DNA of 64,000 bases. It comes from Isoetes taiwanensis (lineage: Eukaryota; Streptophyta; Lycopodiopsida; Isoetales; Isoetaceae). Position 1 is the first letter of the stretch, and each line of letters opens with the position of its first letter. The position numbers and the translations under genes were made by a program. Below are positions 32,686-44,794 of this stretch, piece by piece. The stretch is taken from assembly GCA_021234155.1 (NCBI GenBank), contig JAJEKV010000017.1, positions 5,499,901-5,563,900 of the forward strand, in the 5' to 3' direction. Under the pieces are notes generated by a model that worked only from the letters and a program-made list of their open reading frames with translations, made no database searches and was not told the origin of the DNA.

Positions 32686-33320
32686 AAACACATAGTCTCT
32701 GGATTCCTGTAAACTACAGTCCTTCAATCGGAAACAAAGCTTCTACCTACTACAAACATACTGTCCAGGGATGTTGCGGATTTTTATCAACGTGTAAATG
32801 AGCAGAAGTAATGGAGTGAATAAATAGTTGTAGATGCCATCGTGCCCATAGACGAAATAGAGTGTCAACTGCGAATTATTTAGGGTTCCTGGAGTTTAGT
32901 ATTAGCCATGGAATAGAATGGATAGACGATGGAGTGCAGAGATCGTATGGATCCCCTTTCAAAATAAGCATGCCTTCTGACGGTTTACATTTTTTGGATC
33001 CACATTCTTCATGTCTGGACACATGTTATGGACAACGTCTAGAAGAATCTCCACAAGGAAATGCTCAACGAGTAAGGTTGAACGATGCCTTTGAGATGAA
33101 TTGCAGAAGCCTCATATTACAAAGAATATAAATACAAGATATTTGTGGTTGCTGAGATTCGAGCCCAGGTCTCCACGGCCACAACGTGGAATTCTAACCA
33201 TAAAACTACAACCACAACAACATAAACAAACAACTCTAGTAAAACACACACATTCTAATCTTCTAATTGAAGTAAACACAAAGTTTTTGAATTTCTACAA
33301 AATATAATCTTTCAATCAGG
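32686..33320 (-). repeat. tRNA-His dimer array, segment 5 (right end)
   Basis: Last part of the array, containing the module at 33145. One spacer lacks about 40 bp near 32955 compared with segment 2. Array similarity stops after CTTTCAATCAGG at 33320. Confidence 0.9.
33145..33215 (-). pseudogene. tRNA-His-like module 16, type B
   Basis: GTG anticodon kept. There are substitutions in the T stem and near box A. Confidence 0.6.
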
Positions 33321-33335
33321 AATATAACCTTCCCT

Positions 33336-33355
33336 CCCCCCCCCCCCCCCCCCCC
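33336..33355 (+). repeat. Poly-C run of 20
   Basis: A 20-nt C homopolymer lies close to the right edge of the tRNA-His array. Its exact length may be a sequencing uncertainty. Confidence 0.9.
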
Positions 33356-34853
33356 GAAAGGATTGTTCATGGAAGCAATTCCTTACGGTTGGAATAATTT
33401 GAAGTACAATTGTTAGGAGCATTATCGTTTTCTAACGAATTTGCTCATGAATTATGTGCTGCAAGAGCCGATTCGGATGAGTCCTTTTTGTCTGCACATA
33501 GTCATTACTTCAATAGATTTTCCATACATATTACTTTTCAAAAGTAGTACTATCGCAATTACTCAAGCCCAACTCAAGTAATGTGCAGCGCAGATGTTTG
33601 ATCCAAAATTTGGATTGAACACACTGGTGTAAGTGTCTTAGGGTATACATATTGTATAATCCCAAAGTAACTCAGGGTCAATTCTCATCCAGAATTTGAC
33701 TCAGAACTTTCCTTGCCTACAACAAGATATGTAGAGATTTTCTAACCAATGTCAAATAAAGTAATCTAATGAAATGGAAACATACAAACAAAATCTTAAT
33801 TTTGAAATGCATTACTTTGAAACCCCAAAGTATGACAATACCTATCATGCTTCTCCCTGGTTTGTGATGAGTAATAGACGGAATGCACCTTAAGCCCTAA
33901 TGTGGCTAAGCGATTCCATGCGGGAGTAGTAATCCTACTACTAGATCTGGGCAATTAAGTGCCATCCCCTTGATAGCTAGCTATCATTTAGAAACAAATT
34001 CTTTTTATTTGTGCACCAGAAAATTAGTGTCTTTCGAAGAACATTAACTTATTGAGAAACCCTGTTTCTGAATCCAAGTCATCTAGTTCAATATGATTAT
34101 AGCCCTTAGGTGAATTGTCCCAAAATTCAGTCTAGGCCTAATCAGAGAAAGTCTTATCTCTTAACCTAGTGCTAAGTTCGCTTGAAGAATCCCAGATTGT
34201 TCATTTGAACTTAGGACTAATAACATCTCTAAGTGTGGTCTACTTTGAGATGAGTTAGGACTTATCTCTTTCTTAAACATCCCAAATGTTTAAGTTTTAC
34301 TGGATTAATTTCTTATCTTAGTTCATATAAGCATCCACTAAAATGACGACGTCACTTAGTATCGTATGGTTAAAGAACTAAGCCCCTTAAATGACCATGT
34401 CATTTAAGCAGTTAATCACAATTGATCTGCCAGGAAGTTAATCCCATTTGCACTATGTGCACTATGCATTACTTAGCACCCCAGCGTTTATTGTTTCCAG
34501 CAATAAAGGCTTTATCGAGTACCCATTTGTTTGAAAGTTTATCCAAAATGCTTAACAAATATTTATACCTTAGTCGCGTTGACTAATCCCCATACGAGAG
34601 AAAAAAATCGCAAAATTTGCTTGAAACCCTCAAAAACTACTTCATTCACACAATTTTCATGTACATGAGACGAGTTTAAGAGCTCCTACCAACCTAGTCC
34701 AAATAGATTGGTCAACTTTTATCGGAAAAATTTGGACAATCTCAAACAGTATGTTCCCTCTTTCCACAGCTTAAACAAGGTTTTTCCTGCAAAACTACAT
34801 TCTTCGTGCTCATACTGCCCTTTTCCTTGGAATACTGGACCTCATGTCTTAGT

Positions 34854-35174
34854 TCATTTAGACATGTATCCTTCCAAGTTAACTGAACCAATTTCATCGC
34901 TTTTTAGGCAACTTTTAGGACTGCATATACAAGCATAGACTATTGCAGTATCCAAATCCCTTGGATGCAACCTTTTAAGCTTCATCTTAAGTGCAGTATC
35001 TTGTATACCATGCGCAAAATATGCAACCTGCATTTCATCGTCCATGGGCTGGACACTAGCAAGTAACTTCTGAAGTTCTTGCTCATATGCCCTCAAATCT
35101 CCAGTTTGTTGCAGTTTTTGCAATTTCCTTAGCTGGAATTCGGACAGGATTATTCTTGATAATTCCTTATTCAT
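34854..35174 (-). pseudogene. Retrotransposon gag fragment
   Basis: 106 codons on the minus strand with LRKLQKLQQTGDLRAYEQELQ and VAYFAHGIQDTALKMKLKRL. This resembles the retrotrans_gag core, in which a query such as GSVxxYxxEF is followed by YFxxGL and a basic helix. The zinc knuckle and pol are absent. It sits about 730 bp downstream of the PBS in element orientation, as expected for gag. Confidence 0.6.
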
Positions 35175-35902
35175 TTTGTCCTAATAATTGACAAAAATCC
35201 TCAATTACCAAATTATGGACTTGTTGTTCATAGACGTTATCTTCCACTGAAGATGAGCAGAATTTTGAACTAAGTCGTGTATTGAAACATTTTTAAGTTC
35301 ATGCTTTTCCACTTCCCAAGTGTTTTGGAAAGCAGTACTCCTTGCCATATTAGACATATTCAGATAAAACCCTACGCTAGAATTACTGGATTTCCAAAAT
35401 CCTATAATTCTAGTGCTTTTATCAGCACATCTAATACTTTAGAGTGACCATCCATTTTATAGCGAACCCAGTTTGAAGAATGCAGTACTCGGTACTGCCA
35501 ACAAGTGCTCCGGGCCTTTGTAAAATGCTAATGGGATTAGCAAGGGTGTCAACTTCAATGGTTATTTAGAATAAACAAAAATAACCATTAAGACCCCTTT
35601 GTGACCTTAATGGCTGATCATGGGACCCGTGATCAGCCGGAGCATGGAGCTTCAACGGGAGCACGATTTCGCACGATTTCGTCCTAGTCAAAATCATTCA
35701 CCCTTTGCTGCTTGTTGCTCCAAATGCTCCGAAATTTTGTACATAATCGTCTTTGCCTAAAACGCACATGTGCGTCAATTTTCAGCCCAAACAGAGCTGG
35801 TTTCAAAAATCCCAAATTTCGGCCTAGGTCACAGTTTTAGCAAGCCCTGCTTGCTGGAAAACCTCGACAATAGCTTTGTGATTGCTTCTCAGGTCCAGGC
35901 TA

Positions 35903-35915
35903 GGCTCTGATACCA
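35903..35915 (-). other. PBS (initiator tRNA-Met type), minus strand
   Basis: The minus strand reads TGGTATCAGAGCC one base after a CAGTGTAACA-like LTR end (TGTAACA, then G). Confidence 0.7.
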
Positions 35916-36045
35916 CTGTTACAGCAAAATTCAATGCCCAAATTTTTACCCACTTGGGATGCACCAATCAACTGCCGCCCACACCATGGATCCCAGATCT
36001 CCCTCGTTGATCAGTACGGTGCTGCTCCCAGCCGATGTTGCAACA

Positions 36046-36300
36046 CCCTAGTGCTAATAACTAACACTAGTACCACTAACATTAACTTGCAAAGTTAGCT
36101 ACATATTAATATAAACATTATGTGACTACCAGCAACCATTGGCATCATATGCCCTGCTTCCGCAACTAATATTATTAACTAATGTTAGTGCCCCTAGTGA
36201 CTGATATCGGTCCCTAGCAATACTCTGACGTTAGTACTAATCCCGTACTAACAATTTCCTTCAGTACTAACCCTTAGCACTAAATCCCTTTACTCTCATA
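36046..36300. repeat. ACTAAC/GTTAGT-rich stretch
   Basis: The motifs ACTAAC, GTTAGT and CTAGTG recur in both directions without a fixed period. It may belong to the adjacent LTR. No gene. Confidence 0.4.
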
Positions 36301-38445
36301 TTACGTCACCATAGACTGATTACGGACATATGGCCCACCAGTCGACCCAGTCACCTGTGTGACCTGACTGACGGTACTCCCATGCTCATAGACGTCTGTC
36401 AATGGCCCGATTCTGGCAATGCCCCTAGAAGCACCTGTAACATTACCTCTGCAAGGAAAAAATCCGGATGGCCCAATTTGTTTGCGGATTTGCTGAAGGC
36501 ATTGTCCTTGTTCTAAAAAACCTATATATGTGAGATGGAAACACAAAAACCAAAAACCGCTTTACATTTACCTTTGTAAGAAGAATGACGCTCCAAATCC
36601 AGATGATGCTTTATAAAACAAGGCCAAGATAGAGTTAAGATATAGCCAGATTTGCTAACACGGTGACCACTGCCACAAGGATTTGAAATAGGAAGGTCAG
36701 AAGAGCGGCTTCATATTTAGCTTTGGAAGAAGAATAACGCTCCAAATCTGAATGAATAATAGCGCTCCAAATCGGCAAGAAGAATAGCGCTATGGCGATT
36801 TGGATTAGAAGCCAAAAATGCAAAGCAAGGTCAAATATGGGATGATGTACCTATTCCCCACAAAACATATGGTCTGAACAACCAAGCAGAAGCTGCAAAG
36901 AAAAAAACAAAAAAAAAAAACTTAATGAATTTGCTGCATTATCATGATGGGATGGCATGACGTTGCCCTTGCGAATCATCATTTTGAAACTGCAGAGAAA
37001 ATTCTAGAAATGAACATCCGTTGCCAGAAAAATCAGAAAGCCAGAAATTTCGAACTGGGATCATCTGCTTGCTCGCCTTTCAATGCTAGAACATGCACAA
37101 GACAATTTCGCACTTCCCATCGAGAGCCAAATCTTCTTTGTAGGATCAGTTTTGTTGTTTCGATGTATTGCGGGGAGAACAGAGCCACAGCTGTCAACAT
37201 CGAACAAAACAGTCAAAAGGAATTCGGACCCGCATCAAACAAAAACTACGTACATTTTCTCAATCTTGGCCTTCCATCTGCATCAATGGTCTATAATGGA
37301 AGTTGATCACTTACACACAAAATCCCTTCAGTATTAATAAAGATATACTAGCAACTTCTATACTAGCAACTTCCTCTCATGTGAAGAAAAGAGATAAATT
37401 TGTCCTCCCCTCAATCCAAGGGTTTGTCCTACTAGCAAACTTAGCCATCAACCATGCATATTCAGTATAAATATTATCTTAAATAAATGTTGTACAATGC
37501 CAAATCAGAGGTTTCCCGCTGCTTTTCAGAATCACTACAATACTTGAGCGCACCAATTGCGGAGGTGGATATCAGCCATGCTCGGGTTGGCCGCAGGGTA
37601 TTCTCTGGTAGCTTACGTTAAATCGGAGGGATTGAGCGGGAGATTTCAATATACGTCAGTCTGTGAGTTTAATTTACTTGATGCCCGAGATTTCAATATA
37701 CGTCTGTCTGTGAGTCTTATTTATTTGATGCAAGTTATTCACCCGATATTGAAAGGTCGAACAGGAAGGAATCCTATGACGAGGTATGCCGTATATATGG
37801 AGCAGGCAATCTCTCTTGAATGTTCTTGACGAGTACATGGATGGAGCAAGCGATCTTTCTATCAGTTTTGTTCAGCAAACGTGAGGTGGTATATGGAGCC
37901 CAACAGTCGAAACTTTCATGGCCACCTGAATAACATCTTGTTTTAGCTGACCACCATGCCTGCAATACCTTGTTTTAGCCAACCATATTGCATGTAAGAG
38001 CGTTGTTGATCTATGTACATTTTTAATACTTGTTCGTTACCAAATATTTTAGTTATGTTGCAGGGTTTTTCCTTGTAAAGCCAGTTAGCTATCACCATAG
38101 CATTGAATAAAGGACATAAGCATCACCAATGAAGTAAATCAAAATTGGATATTCCTCATGAGTTAAACATATGCCAGACACCCGCGAAAACAGGTGAACA
38201 AAATTACAGAGCTGTCTGGGTTAAGCTGTGCTCGGCACAATAACACAAGTACAAACCCATCTGTCAGATACAATGAAGAATGAGTTGACTCAAGCCAACT
38301 CCTAACATGCATTAGCCTTCCTTACCATGCCAGGTCAGTCCACAATGTGACCCAATTCATACTTTCCAATAAATCAGGCCGCAGCCAAGAATAAAGCTAT
38401 GTCAGGTATTCTGCTGATCAAACATGCAATTCAATCATTAGCTAT
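36301..38445. other. Intergenic region downstream of the VIN3-like gene
   Basis: No supported gene. A motif (GAAT)RRYGCTCCAAATC recurs at about 36580, 36730 and 36767, a small local duplication. At 37646 and 37690 the phrase GAGATTTCAATATACGTC is repeated about 45 bp apart. Short ORFs have no recognisable domain. The 3' end of the VIN3-like transcript probably falls in 38050-38445, but no clear signal is decisive. Confidence 0.4.
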
Positions 38446-41132
38446 TTAGTTATTTGATGTGACTTTGCGTCTGGTGACCGAGATGATCTCTTCAAAAGTA
38501 TCCTTCAACTGCCCAGCTAAGCGCTCTGGACTGTCACCCATGTTTTTTATAAAAATACTGACAACACGTTTTTCATCCTCTGTAGCCCGCAAAGCAAACC
38601 AGGTAACGAATCTCACCCGGAATTCGGACTTGAGATGCCCTTCCATCTCTAACCACCGGACAACTTTCACACAATACTCTAGCAATTTTTCTTGCAAGCT
38701 GTGTGATGCTGCACCATTCTTCCCATTCAATTTTAAATTTAAGGAGTTGATCCCAGCCTGAAGGCCTCGTTTTCTTGATGTGTTTACTTGGGAATCAATT
38801 TGAACCACCTTATTGTAGAAGTGCTCAATGATTCCATTACTGTCGTCTGCTTGAGAGCCTAGCTCTTCAATGACACAACTTGAAGGTTCAACAACAGGGG
38901 TGAGCCTATCGGCAACAAATGGTACAATTGCTTTACCACCACTCTCTGGTGGAAGTGATGATGAGACGGCCTGAGATTCCAGTAGACGTATCTGGTGTAC
39001 AAGGGATTGCCTCTTTTCATTCTCCGAATGAAGACTTGCATCCAGCTGCTCAGGAATATATTTTTCCTTTTCTCCAGCTTCTTGCTTGGGAATCATTCCA
39101 GGATCATATGCCTGATTTAAAATTTTAACATCATGACTATTTGCACATGAATTTTCAGCATCAAAATCAACAATTCCACCGTTTACTTGAAGTGGTAAAT
39201 TAGAAATCTCTATGACTAGTCTATTCTCTGTTGAAGCCGTCTCTACAGGTGATGCATCCATCTTTTCCTGTAATGAGCCATAGAATAAATGTTCCTTTGC
39301 GTCAGTGTCCCCTACCTGTGAATCTGCAGGTTCCTCTTTTACAGCTATTGATGGATTAATAGAATTTTCGGAATGAGAGGTCATATCTCCAAGTGGCATA
39401 CTACTCATATCCTTACTGTTGGACTGTTTTGTGCTGCAGCTAATTTCATATTGCCACTTATCCCCATCAGATGAGAATGCAACCACCTTAAATATGTAGT
39501 CTGTACATTCATCTAAATGGCATATTAAAGCCTGCTTCCGAGAGACTGATAAATTACATGTTGGAGTCTTCATAAACAAGGGCTCAGATGCTTTACGGTG
39601 CCACAATTTAAATCCCAATAGATCTCCGCAAAGTCTCATATCAGCAATTTCTATCAGCACCGAGCTTGAAAATATTTCTTTAATGCGGACCACAGGGTTA
39701 CCTAAAAGATAGAAAGTTAGAGAAGTATTTGAACATACACAAGGAAGATATTCCATGTATTCCATTACCTAGAATACTGACTCCATTTTGACTTTCCAAT
39801 GCCACTTTCAATGCATCAAGCGCATCTTGAAGCAACTTCTGAACCTCCCCACCACATGAGAGTCTGTTGACAATCCCGCGAGATGATGTCCCATCAACAG
39901 GACCAATTTCATCTTCCAGCTTTTGTACTGCCTTGAGTACAATCTCATGCATTTCCTTGTACCGTTGGGTACCCTTTAGAAGGCCTTTGGCCAGGGTAAG
40001 GCGCTGACAAAGGACATCAACACGCCTTGCATTTTTCCCATGCAAAAGCTGTTTCTTCCAGCAACTGCACAATTATTGACAGCTCTATCTTTGTTAGAAA
40101 ATGGGCAACCTTATAACAGCCTCAGATCTAAACAAATTCCAACTTTAGATTTATACAAGCACTTTATGTTTATGCAGCAGTATGAAGAAAGTCTAAATTC
40201 AATTTGCCAAATACCCGAGCATTGGAGAAGCATGAAAACAGCAAAGATAGCCATGATGCCTAAAGGTCAATTGCAATATAGATAGACTGGGATAATTTTT
40301 AACTCCTTCATTGTAAATGCATTTAAGCTATAATAATTATAAAACAAAATCTCGCAAGCAGTACAGTAGTGTGAACTTTCAATAGGTGCTACAAGGTCGC
40401 ATCCAGTGAGATGTACTTTAAATTGCCAAAACTAAAAAATTATGCATTATTATGAGGAGGAATCATGAGGTACCCAATTAAAGATGTAATTCTTCGGCAT
40501 GTTGTGCAATAATAGCTTCCATCCAGCTCCTTATCTTCTCTATGAATGGCTCCAGCTACCTGTCTCTTCAATGCGCATTCAATATGGCATGATATCTCGC
40601 AAACACCAGATTCTGGAAGGTCTTCACCACATACAATCCAGAGGCTGGGATCCTTGTTATCATCGAAATTATGGCAGATGCAGCAAGAACAGCGTTTACA
40701 GAATGGATCTCTCGGATGGACCTTAGCCCTACATGCTGAATTGTTACAAACTTTAAAGCTGTCGGACTTATGCTCATCAAATGAAACACTGTTGGCAGGT
40801 GAAGCTGATTGTTGTTTACTCTTCTTTTGTTGCTTCTTAGAACCACCCACATTGGGCTTTAGGCTCTTCTGCTCTGGACTGGGCTTCATGGGCTTGTCTT
40901 CTGAATTTGAGATGTTGGGCTTCGCGGTCTCTAAAGTAGATTCGTCTGGCAATAGAATGCTTCTTATGCGATCAATAAGCATACACTTAGTATAGCTCGT
41001 ATACTTTTTATCAAGTCCAGTCTCTGTATTCAAATATTCCCTAAGCTCCTTCCGTGTCAAAGAATGAAGAATACCAAAATTGTCCTCAATTTCCTTTGAT
41101 CCAGCACTATCCCGAAATGGTTTAGAATCCAT
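38446..41132 (-). CDS. VIN3-like (VEL family) Polycomb cofactor
   Basis: Three coding exons: 41132-40474, 40064-39769 and 39701-38446 (736 aa). Both introns have GT-AG ends and join in frame. Residues 21-60 resemble the N-terminal helical part of VIL proteins (LTRKELREYL..KKYT). A basic KKQQKKSK lies at 99-106. The Cys/His-rich PHD is at about 129-212 (FCKRCSCCIC, KDPSLWIVC, SCHIECALK, LDGSYYCTTC) and continues into the VEL four-helix part (CWKKQLL..RRVDVLC..RGIVNRLS). FNIII spans about 320-405. The C-terminal VEL domain spans about 606-736 (EYCVKVVRWLE, FRVRFVTWFALRAT, ERLAGQLKDTFEE). Family members act in the nucleus with PRC2 to spread H3K27me3, and C-terminal VEL domains mediate polymerisation. 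The subgroup is unclear. Confidence 0.93.
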
Positions 41133-41200
41133 CCATTCTCCCGCTTCCTTACATTCCAAAACCTCCAATGATGACTGCAAGCCTGCAATCCACACAGTCC

Positions 41201-41209
41201 TTAGAACAT
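41201..41209 (-). promoter_or_regulatory. Minimal upstream ORF (Met-Phe-stop)
   Basis: ATG TTC TAA lies in the second leader part, about 70 nt before the main start. Short uORFs can lower translation; here it is only an observation. Confidence 0.4.
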
Positions 41210-41216
41210 GTCTATC

Positions 41217-41607
41217 CTGCCAATAGCATAATAAACAGAATCGTCCATTAAAATAATGACATGCGGTAAATATACTCTACCTACAATCAACGAAGCATAC
41301 TGTAGCATCATGTAACGTGCAAATTAAATTAATTTCGAGGAAGATTAACTTATATGCAAATCCAGATCCCAGATTACGGCATCTCTTCCTCCAAAAGCTC
41401 CCTACATCACTATAGACTAGTAACAGACAACCAAAATCCTCTGTTTCTACAACAAATCAGGTAGAAGGGAACCCTATGACTCAAATTCGGGTTGGAACAA
41501 CATCCCAACTAGAAGAAAAGACCTACACGATGAGGATAATGGCGAAAGAGAAGCAGCGGCCGAGCCAGGGAGCAACTTCGCCATAGTCTGAACCTCAAAT
41601 CGCTTAC
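41217..41607 (-). other. Leader intron of the VIN3-like gene
   Basis: The donor CAG|GTAAGCG at 41607 and acceptor TTGGCAG at 41217 flank a 391-bp intron before the coding exon. A frame from the upstream exon would hit TAG just after the junction, so the leader is non-coding and translation should begin at the ATG at 41132. Confidence 0.6.
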
Positions 41608-41960
41608 CTGAAAGCAACTCCAAAACAGAGCAACATTTCTTCGTGAAAAGGTTATATTTGGAGCAGAGATTCGGGACGAAAACGGGGAGAAAAAGCGCCG
41701 GAGGAAGAAAACGATGGATAAGGAAGAAGCATAGCGTGTGGGCGCAAAAGAAGCAGCGGGCAGGGGAAGCCCTAACCGGAGCGAGAGGCACCACCTTCAC
41801 CACCCGAACTGCTGTGGGCAACGCCGGAAAAGGAACAAGCTCCCCCTTGCTCTGCCACGAGAACACAAAGCAAAGAAGTTCCAATAACACGGTCGGTTTT
41901 GCAGAGGGAAAGTATAGCCCGGTTGGTGCCCTTTCTATTTTGACCCATAATGCCCATCCC
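41608..41960 (-). other. 5' leader exon and promoter side of the VIN3-like gene
   Basis: A GC-richer block ends at the donor at 41608. The transcription start is not defined by sequence; 41960 is only a guess. Open frames here on either strand look like chance. Confidence 0.4.
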
Positions 41961-42028
41961 ATTGCCCACCTGCCTTTTGTTCATCTTTTACTCGTGTTTA
42001 TTTTGCCTTAGGTTCTACAAGAAATTTA

Positions 42029-42052
42029 TCGCGGCGGCCAAGGCCGCCGCGA
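42029..42052. repeat. Perfect GC palindrome
   Basis: The arm TCGCGGCGGCC pairs with GGCCGCCGCGA around a 2-nt AA centre, giving an 11-bp stem. It sits upstream of the VIN3-like gene within AT-rich sequence, so it stands out in composition. Function unknown. Confidence 0.9.
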
Positions 42053-43371
42053 ACATTTCTCTTTTTCAAAATTGCGCAGTTGGACCCCAGTTAACGTCCA
42101 ACATTCTCTTCTGCAATGGCCAAGTGATTCTAGATTGATGTGAAGCAACTTCGTAAGATCTTACATTCTAACTAACCATGGTTTATAAACAACACATTTG
42201 CAGCATTTTGTATCAAATTTTTTCACTTGCTTTCTTGCCTTAGCATCAAGTACCAGAATTTCCCAAGCCGCCAATTTTTTCGAGAAGCAAATAGATATAC
42301 CCTCCATTTCTAATGTTGCAAATCAGGTGGTTTAAACTAGTATTGCCACGTCTATAAGCATTCTTTCAAATATTCAAAAGGTTAAATAGTTTATGAGGAA
42401 TGCCAACAACTGTTCTAACCCTAATGTTGGATTGAGCTCTTGTGGTGCTGGGGGCAAATAACGAAAACCATCAACCCCAGGAGAGCAAAATATCAAAATA
42501 ACCCAGTATACAAAAAAGATCAACTAGGTGGTTCCATGGGAGGTATTGTTGTGGGGATAAAAATAAGTTTTGTTGAACCCTAAAAATAAAATAACTAATG
42601 GCCTTAACTAATGGTTGAAGAGGTGAGCACCCCTAAACATTTGCCTAAGCATAGAGCGCGTGAGCAGCATGTGAATTTAACATGTCAAGTGCAGGTGCAA
42701 AGCTTCCGAAAATAGCCCGGAATAAAGGCAAAAGAAAGGGCAAGGCAAGATCTATCGCTCTTTTTCGCCAGACTAGAAAACAAATGAAGGGGATGGCCCT
42801 CTGTTTCTCCTGCAGGTGCTAGCCCTTTTTCTATCCGCCATAGCTGCTTGGCAGACATGGACCGGAGCATGCTTTTGGGCAGAGCAAAACCGGCCGGACC
42901 TGTAAACCCAAAGCTTCATTCCCACATGCAAGCCCCATAGTAGCCGACAGCCACCTCTTCCTCATCAGTTATGGCAGATTTTGTCTCCAAGCAAACAATC
43001 CTACGCAATATAGCCCCAAACCGGCTCTACCAGTAAGCCTGATCCGCCCCCAGAAGACCCAGTTTGCAAGTAGAAGCAATCAGATTTAAAAAATACAAAA
43101 GCCAGCATATTGGGTACTTCGCAAATCTGATGTATGAGTAAAGAAAGATACAGCAGCCCACTGTCGGAAGTCTATGAATTAGGTTCAAGTAAAACCGGCA
43201 TGTCGCTCCAATAATTTCTGCAGGTTTGCTCTGCTCCGCCATCCTTGTCAAAATATTTATGCCAAAATATTTTTTTTTGGTGGGTTATGTTGGAGTGGCG
43301 GAGGTTCCAAAGAAGAATATTGAAGCATAGGAAGAATAGGTAGGGGGAATAAGGAGAGGCCATTATAAAAA
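42053..43371. other. Intergenic, no gene seen
   Basis: No supported gene. It holds one copy of a 29-bp sequence at 43214-43242 that is repeated exactly at 44147-44175. Confidence 0.4.
43214..43242 (-). repeat. 29-bp exact repeat, copy 1
   Basis: The minus strand reads ATGGCGGAGCAGAGC and on, coding MAEQSKPAE if translated. It is identical to 44147-44175, while flanks differ. It may be the remnant start of a duplicated gene or element. Confidence 0.8.
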
Positions 43372-43845
43372 ATGGTTAGTAAGGGGTCCAAATCTAGGGG
43401 CCCAAGCTACCTTAGTATATTTTTAGTATATTTGTACAACTATACCCCCCGTTATCGGCCCTGTACCCCCGATATACACCCTCCCTTCCGCCATCGCAGA
43501 GGCAGAGAGAGAGAGAGGTTCGCTTTCCCTCTGCGCCTGCTCCGGCGGCCTTCTTCTGCAAATCTATCTCTTAAGCTTGTTTCTTCCCCTGTAACATTTC
43601 GCGCCCTCGATTTTTCCCTGCTCCTGCATTTTTTGCTTTCGATTTTGCATGGAAATTTAATACCCTTCATGCATCGCAGCCTCGATTCTATTCTGGCGGC
43701 TCTTCAATGTTGGTCTGATTCTTCCATTTCGGGCTCTTATAATTGGAGCTTCTGGAGTTTAATGCAAGATTTGGAGCTGCCCAACTCCGGCACTCCCCTT
43801 ATTTTTGTTTATCCTCGGGATTTGCTCAGGATCCGAGCCCAATAA
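43372..43845 (+). other. Possible 5' gene end or leader, unrecognised
   Basis: An open frame of 157 codons with a GAGAGAGAG tract and a CT-rich leader, like a plant 5' UTR. An inner ATG at 43668 opens a 58-codon frame (MHRSLDSILAALQCW) ending at 43845. No domain is recognised and no following exon is evident. It may be a gene remnant. Confidence 0.25.
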
Positions 43846-44790
43846 GTAGGGATTTTTCTCCCTTTTGTAGCATCACATGCAACATGAAACGATTCTGCAA
43901 TGGTGGGCAGTTTTGACAGAGACCCAATTGCATGAATCGCTTTAGTCCCCTTCTATGAAGCATATTGGGCTAGAATCCGCAGGCAAATGCCCGAATCTTA
44001 AGGTTTGAAGAATCTGCATTTGGGTTCACGATATTGGGTATGAAATTGTGAGCAAAAGAGGGGCCTAGATCGCAAGCAGGGGGGCGGAGAAACAGATTAA
44101 AAAACAGAGAAATGGATAATCTGCAAGATGGATTGCTGCCGGAAACATTTCTGCAGGTTTGCTCTGCTCCGCCATAGCAATCTGGCTGCCACGAAACGAA
44201 AACCTAGGCAGATCCAGATCCCCATATCTCCCATAAATGCCGATGCAGATCCCCTGCCATAAATGTCTCATCTGCCTTAAATGCTTATAACGCAACGTGT
44301 CATCTTTTAAGAATTTTGAAGGAACAAAATAGTGAGAACAGAAATTGGACACTCAATTACATAGGAAGGATAGGCCACTTGCTCTTGCTTTCTCGGGTCC
44401 GTCGTATGTCTTTATGGACGCTGCCAATGTGGCATGACGTAAAAATACTATCTATCTATCTTCGTGGAAGTAGAAAATAAAATTCAACTCAATTTTTACG
44501 TAACAATTGTTTTTTCTTCTTCAACACAAAATTTAACTTTTTTTTTTTTTACGCTTGTGGTCCATCTACCTCATCTTGCCTTTCCAATCCAGTTGCCTAC
44601 ACCGACCTACCACCTCAGTACGCAGTACATCTTATTTGACTCCATCTCCGCTTACCTGAATGATTGGTTTAATAAGTCAACTTCAATGTTTATCTATCCC
44701 AAGAGTTAATGGCATTTTAGATCTGAAGTGGAGAATGTACTCAACTCGAAAATATATTGCATAGTTTGTGCAAGCTATTAAGTTGACACA
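43846..44790. other. Intergenic, no gene seen
   Basis: AT-rich with a poly-T run at about 44539-44551 and a CTATCTATCTATC tract at 44449. No supported gene. Confidence 0.4.
44147..44175 (-). repeat. 29-bp exact repeat, copy 2
   Basis: Identical to 43214-43242. The minus strand continues open for a further 80 codons without a recognisable domain. Confidence 0.8.
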
Positions 44791-44794
44791 TTCA

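Larger units (their letters stand above)
33360..36045 (-). mobile_element. Decayed LTR retroelement fragment
   Basis: A minus-strand element is suggested by an initiator-Met type PBS (35903-35915), a TG...CA sequence just to its right that may be a short LTR (35917-36045), and a gag fragment further left. The stretch 33360-34850 shows no coding region and no recognisable second LTR, so the left limit is only a guess. The LTR would be unusually short (129 bp); a longer LTR running into 36300 is possible. Confidence 0.45.

Noticed and set aside
1..33320. CRISPR-like array of regular repeats
   Set aside because: The repeat is a 71-bp tRNA fold and the spacers are themselves repeated; the sequence is plant nuclear DNA.
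36635..36823. A 62-codon hydrophobic frame as a small membrane protein
   Set aside because: No homology recognised, no supporting context, and it overlaps a local sequence duplication.
41474..41962. Minus-strand 162-codon frame as a protein or as the N-terminus of the VIN3-like protein
   Set aside because: Splicing at the good donor at 41607 puts it in a frame that stops at once in the next exon, so it is better seen as leader.
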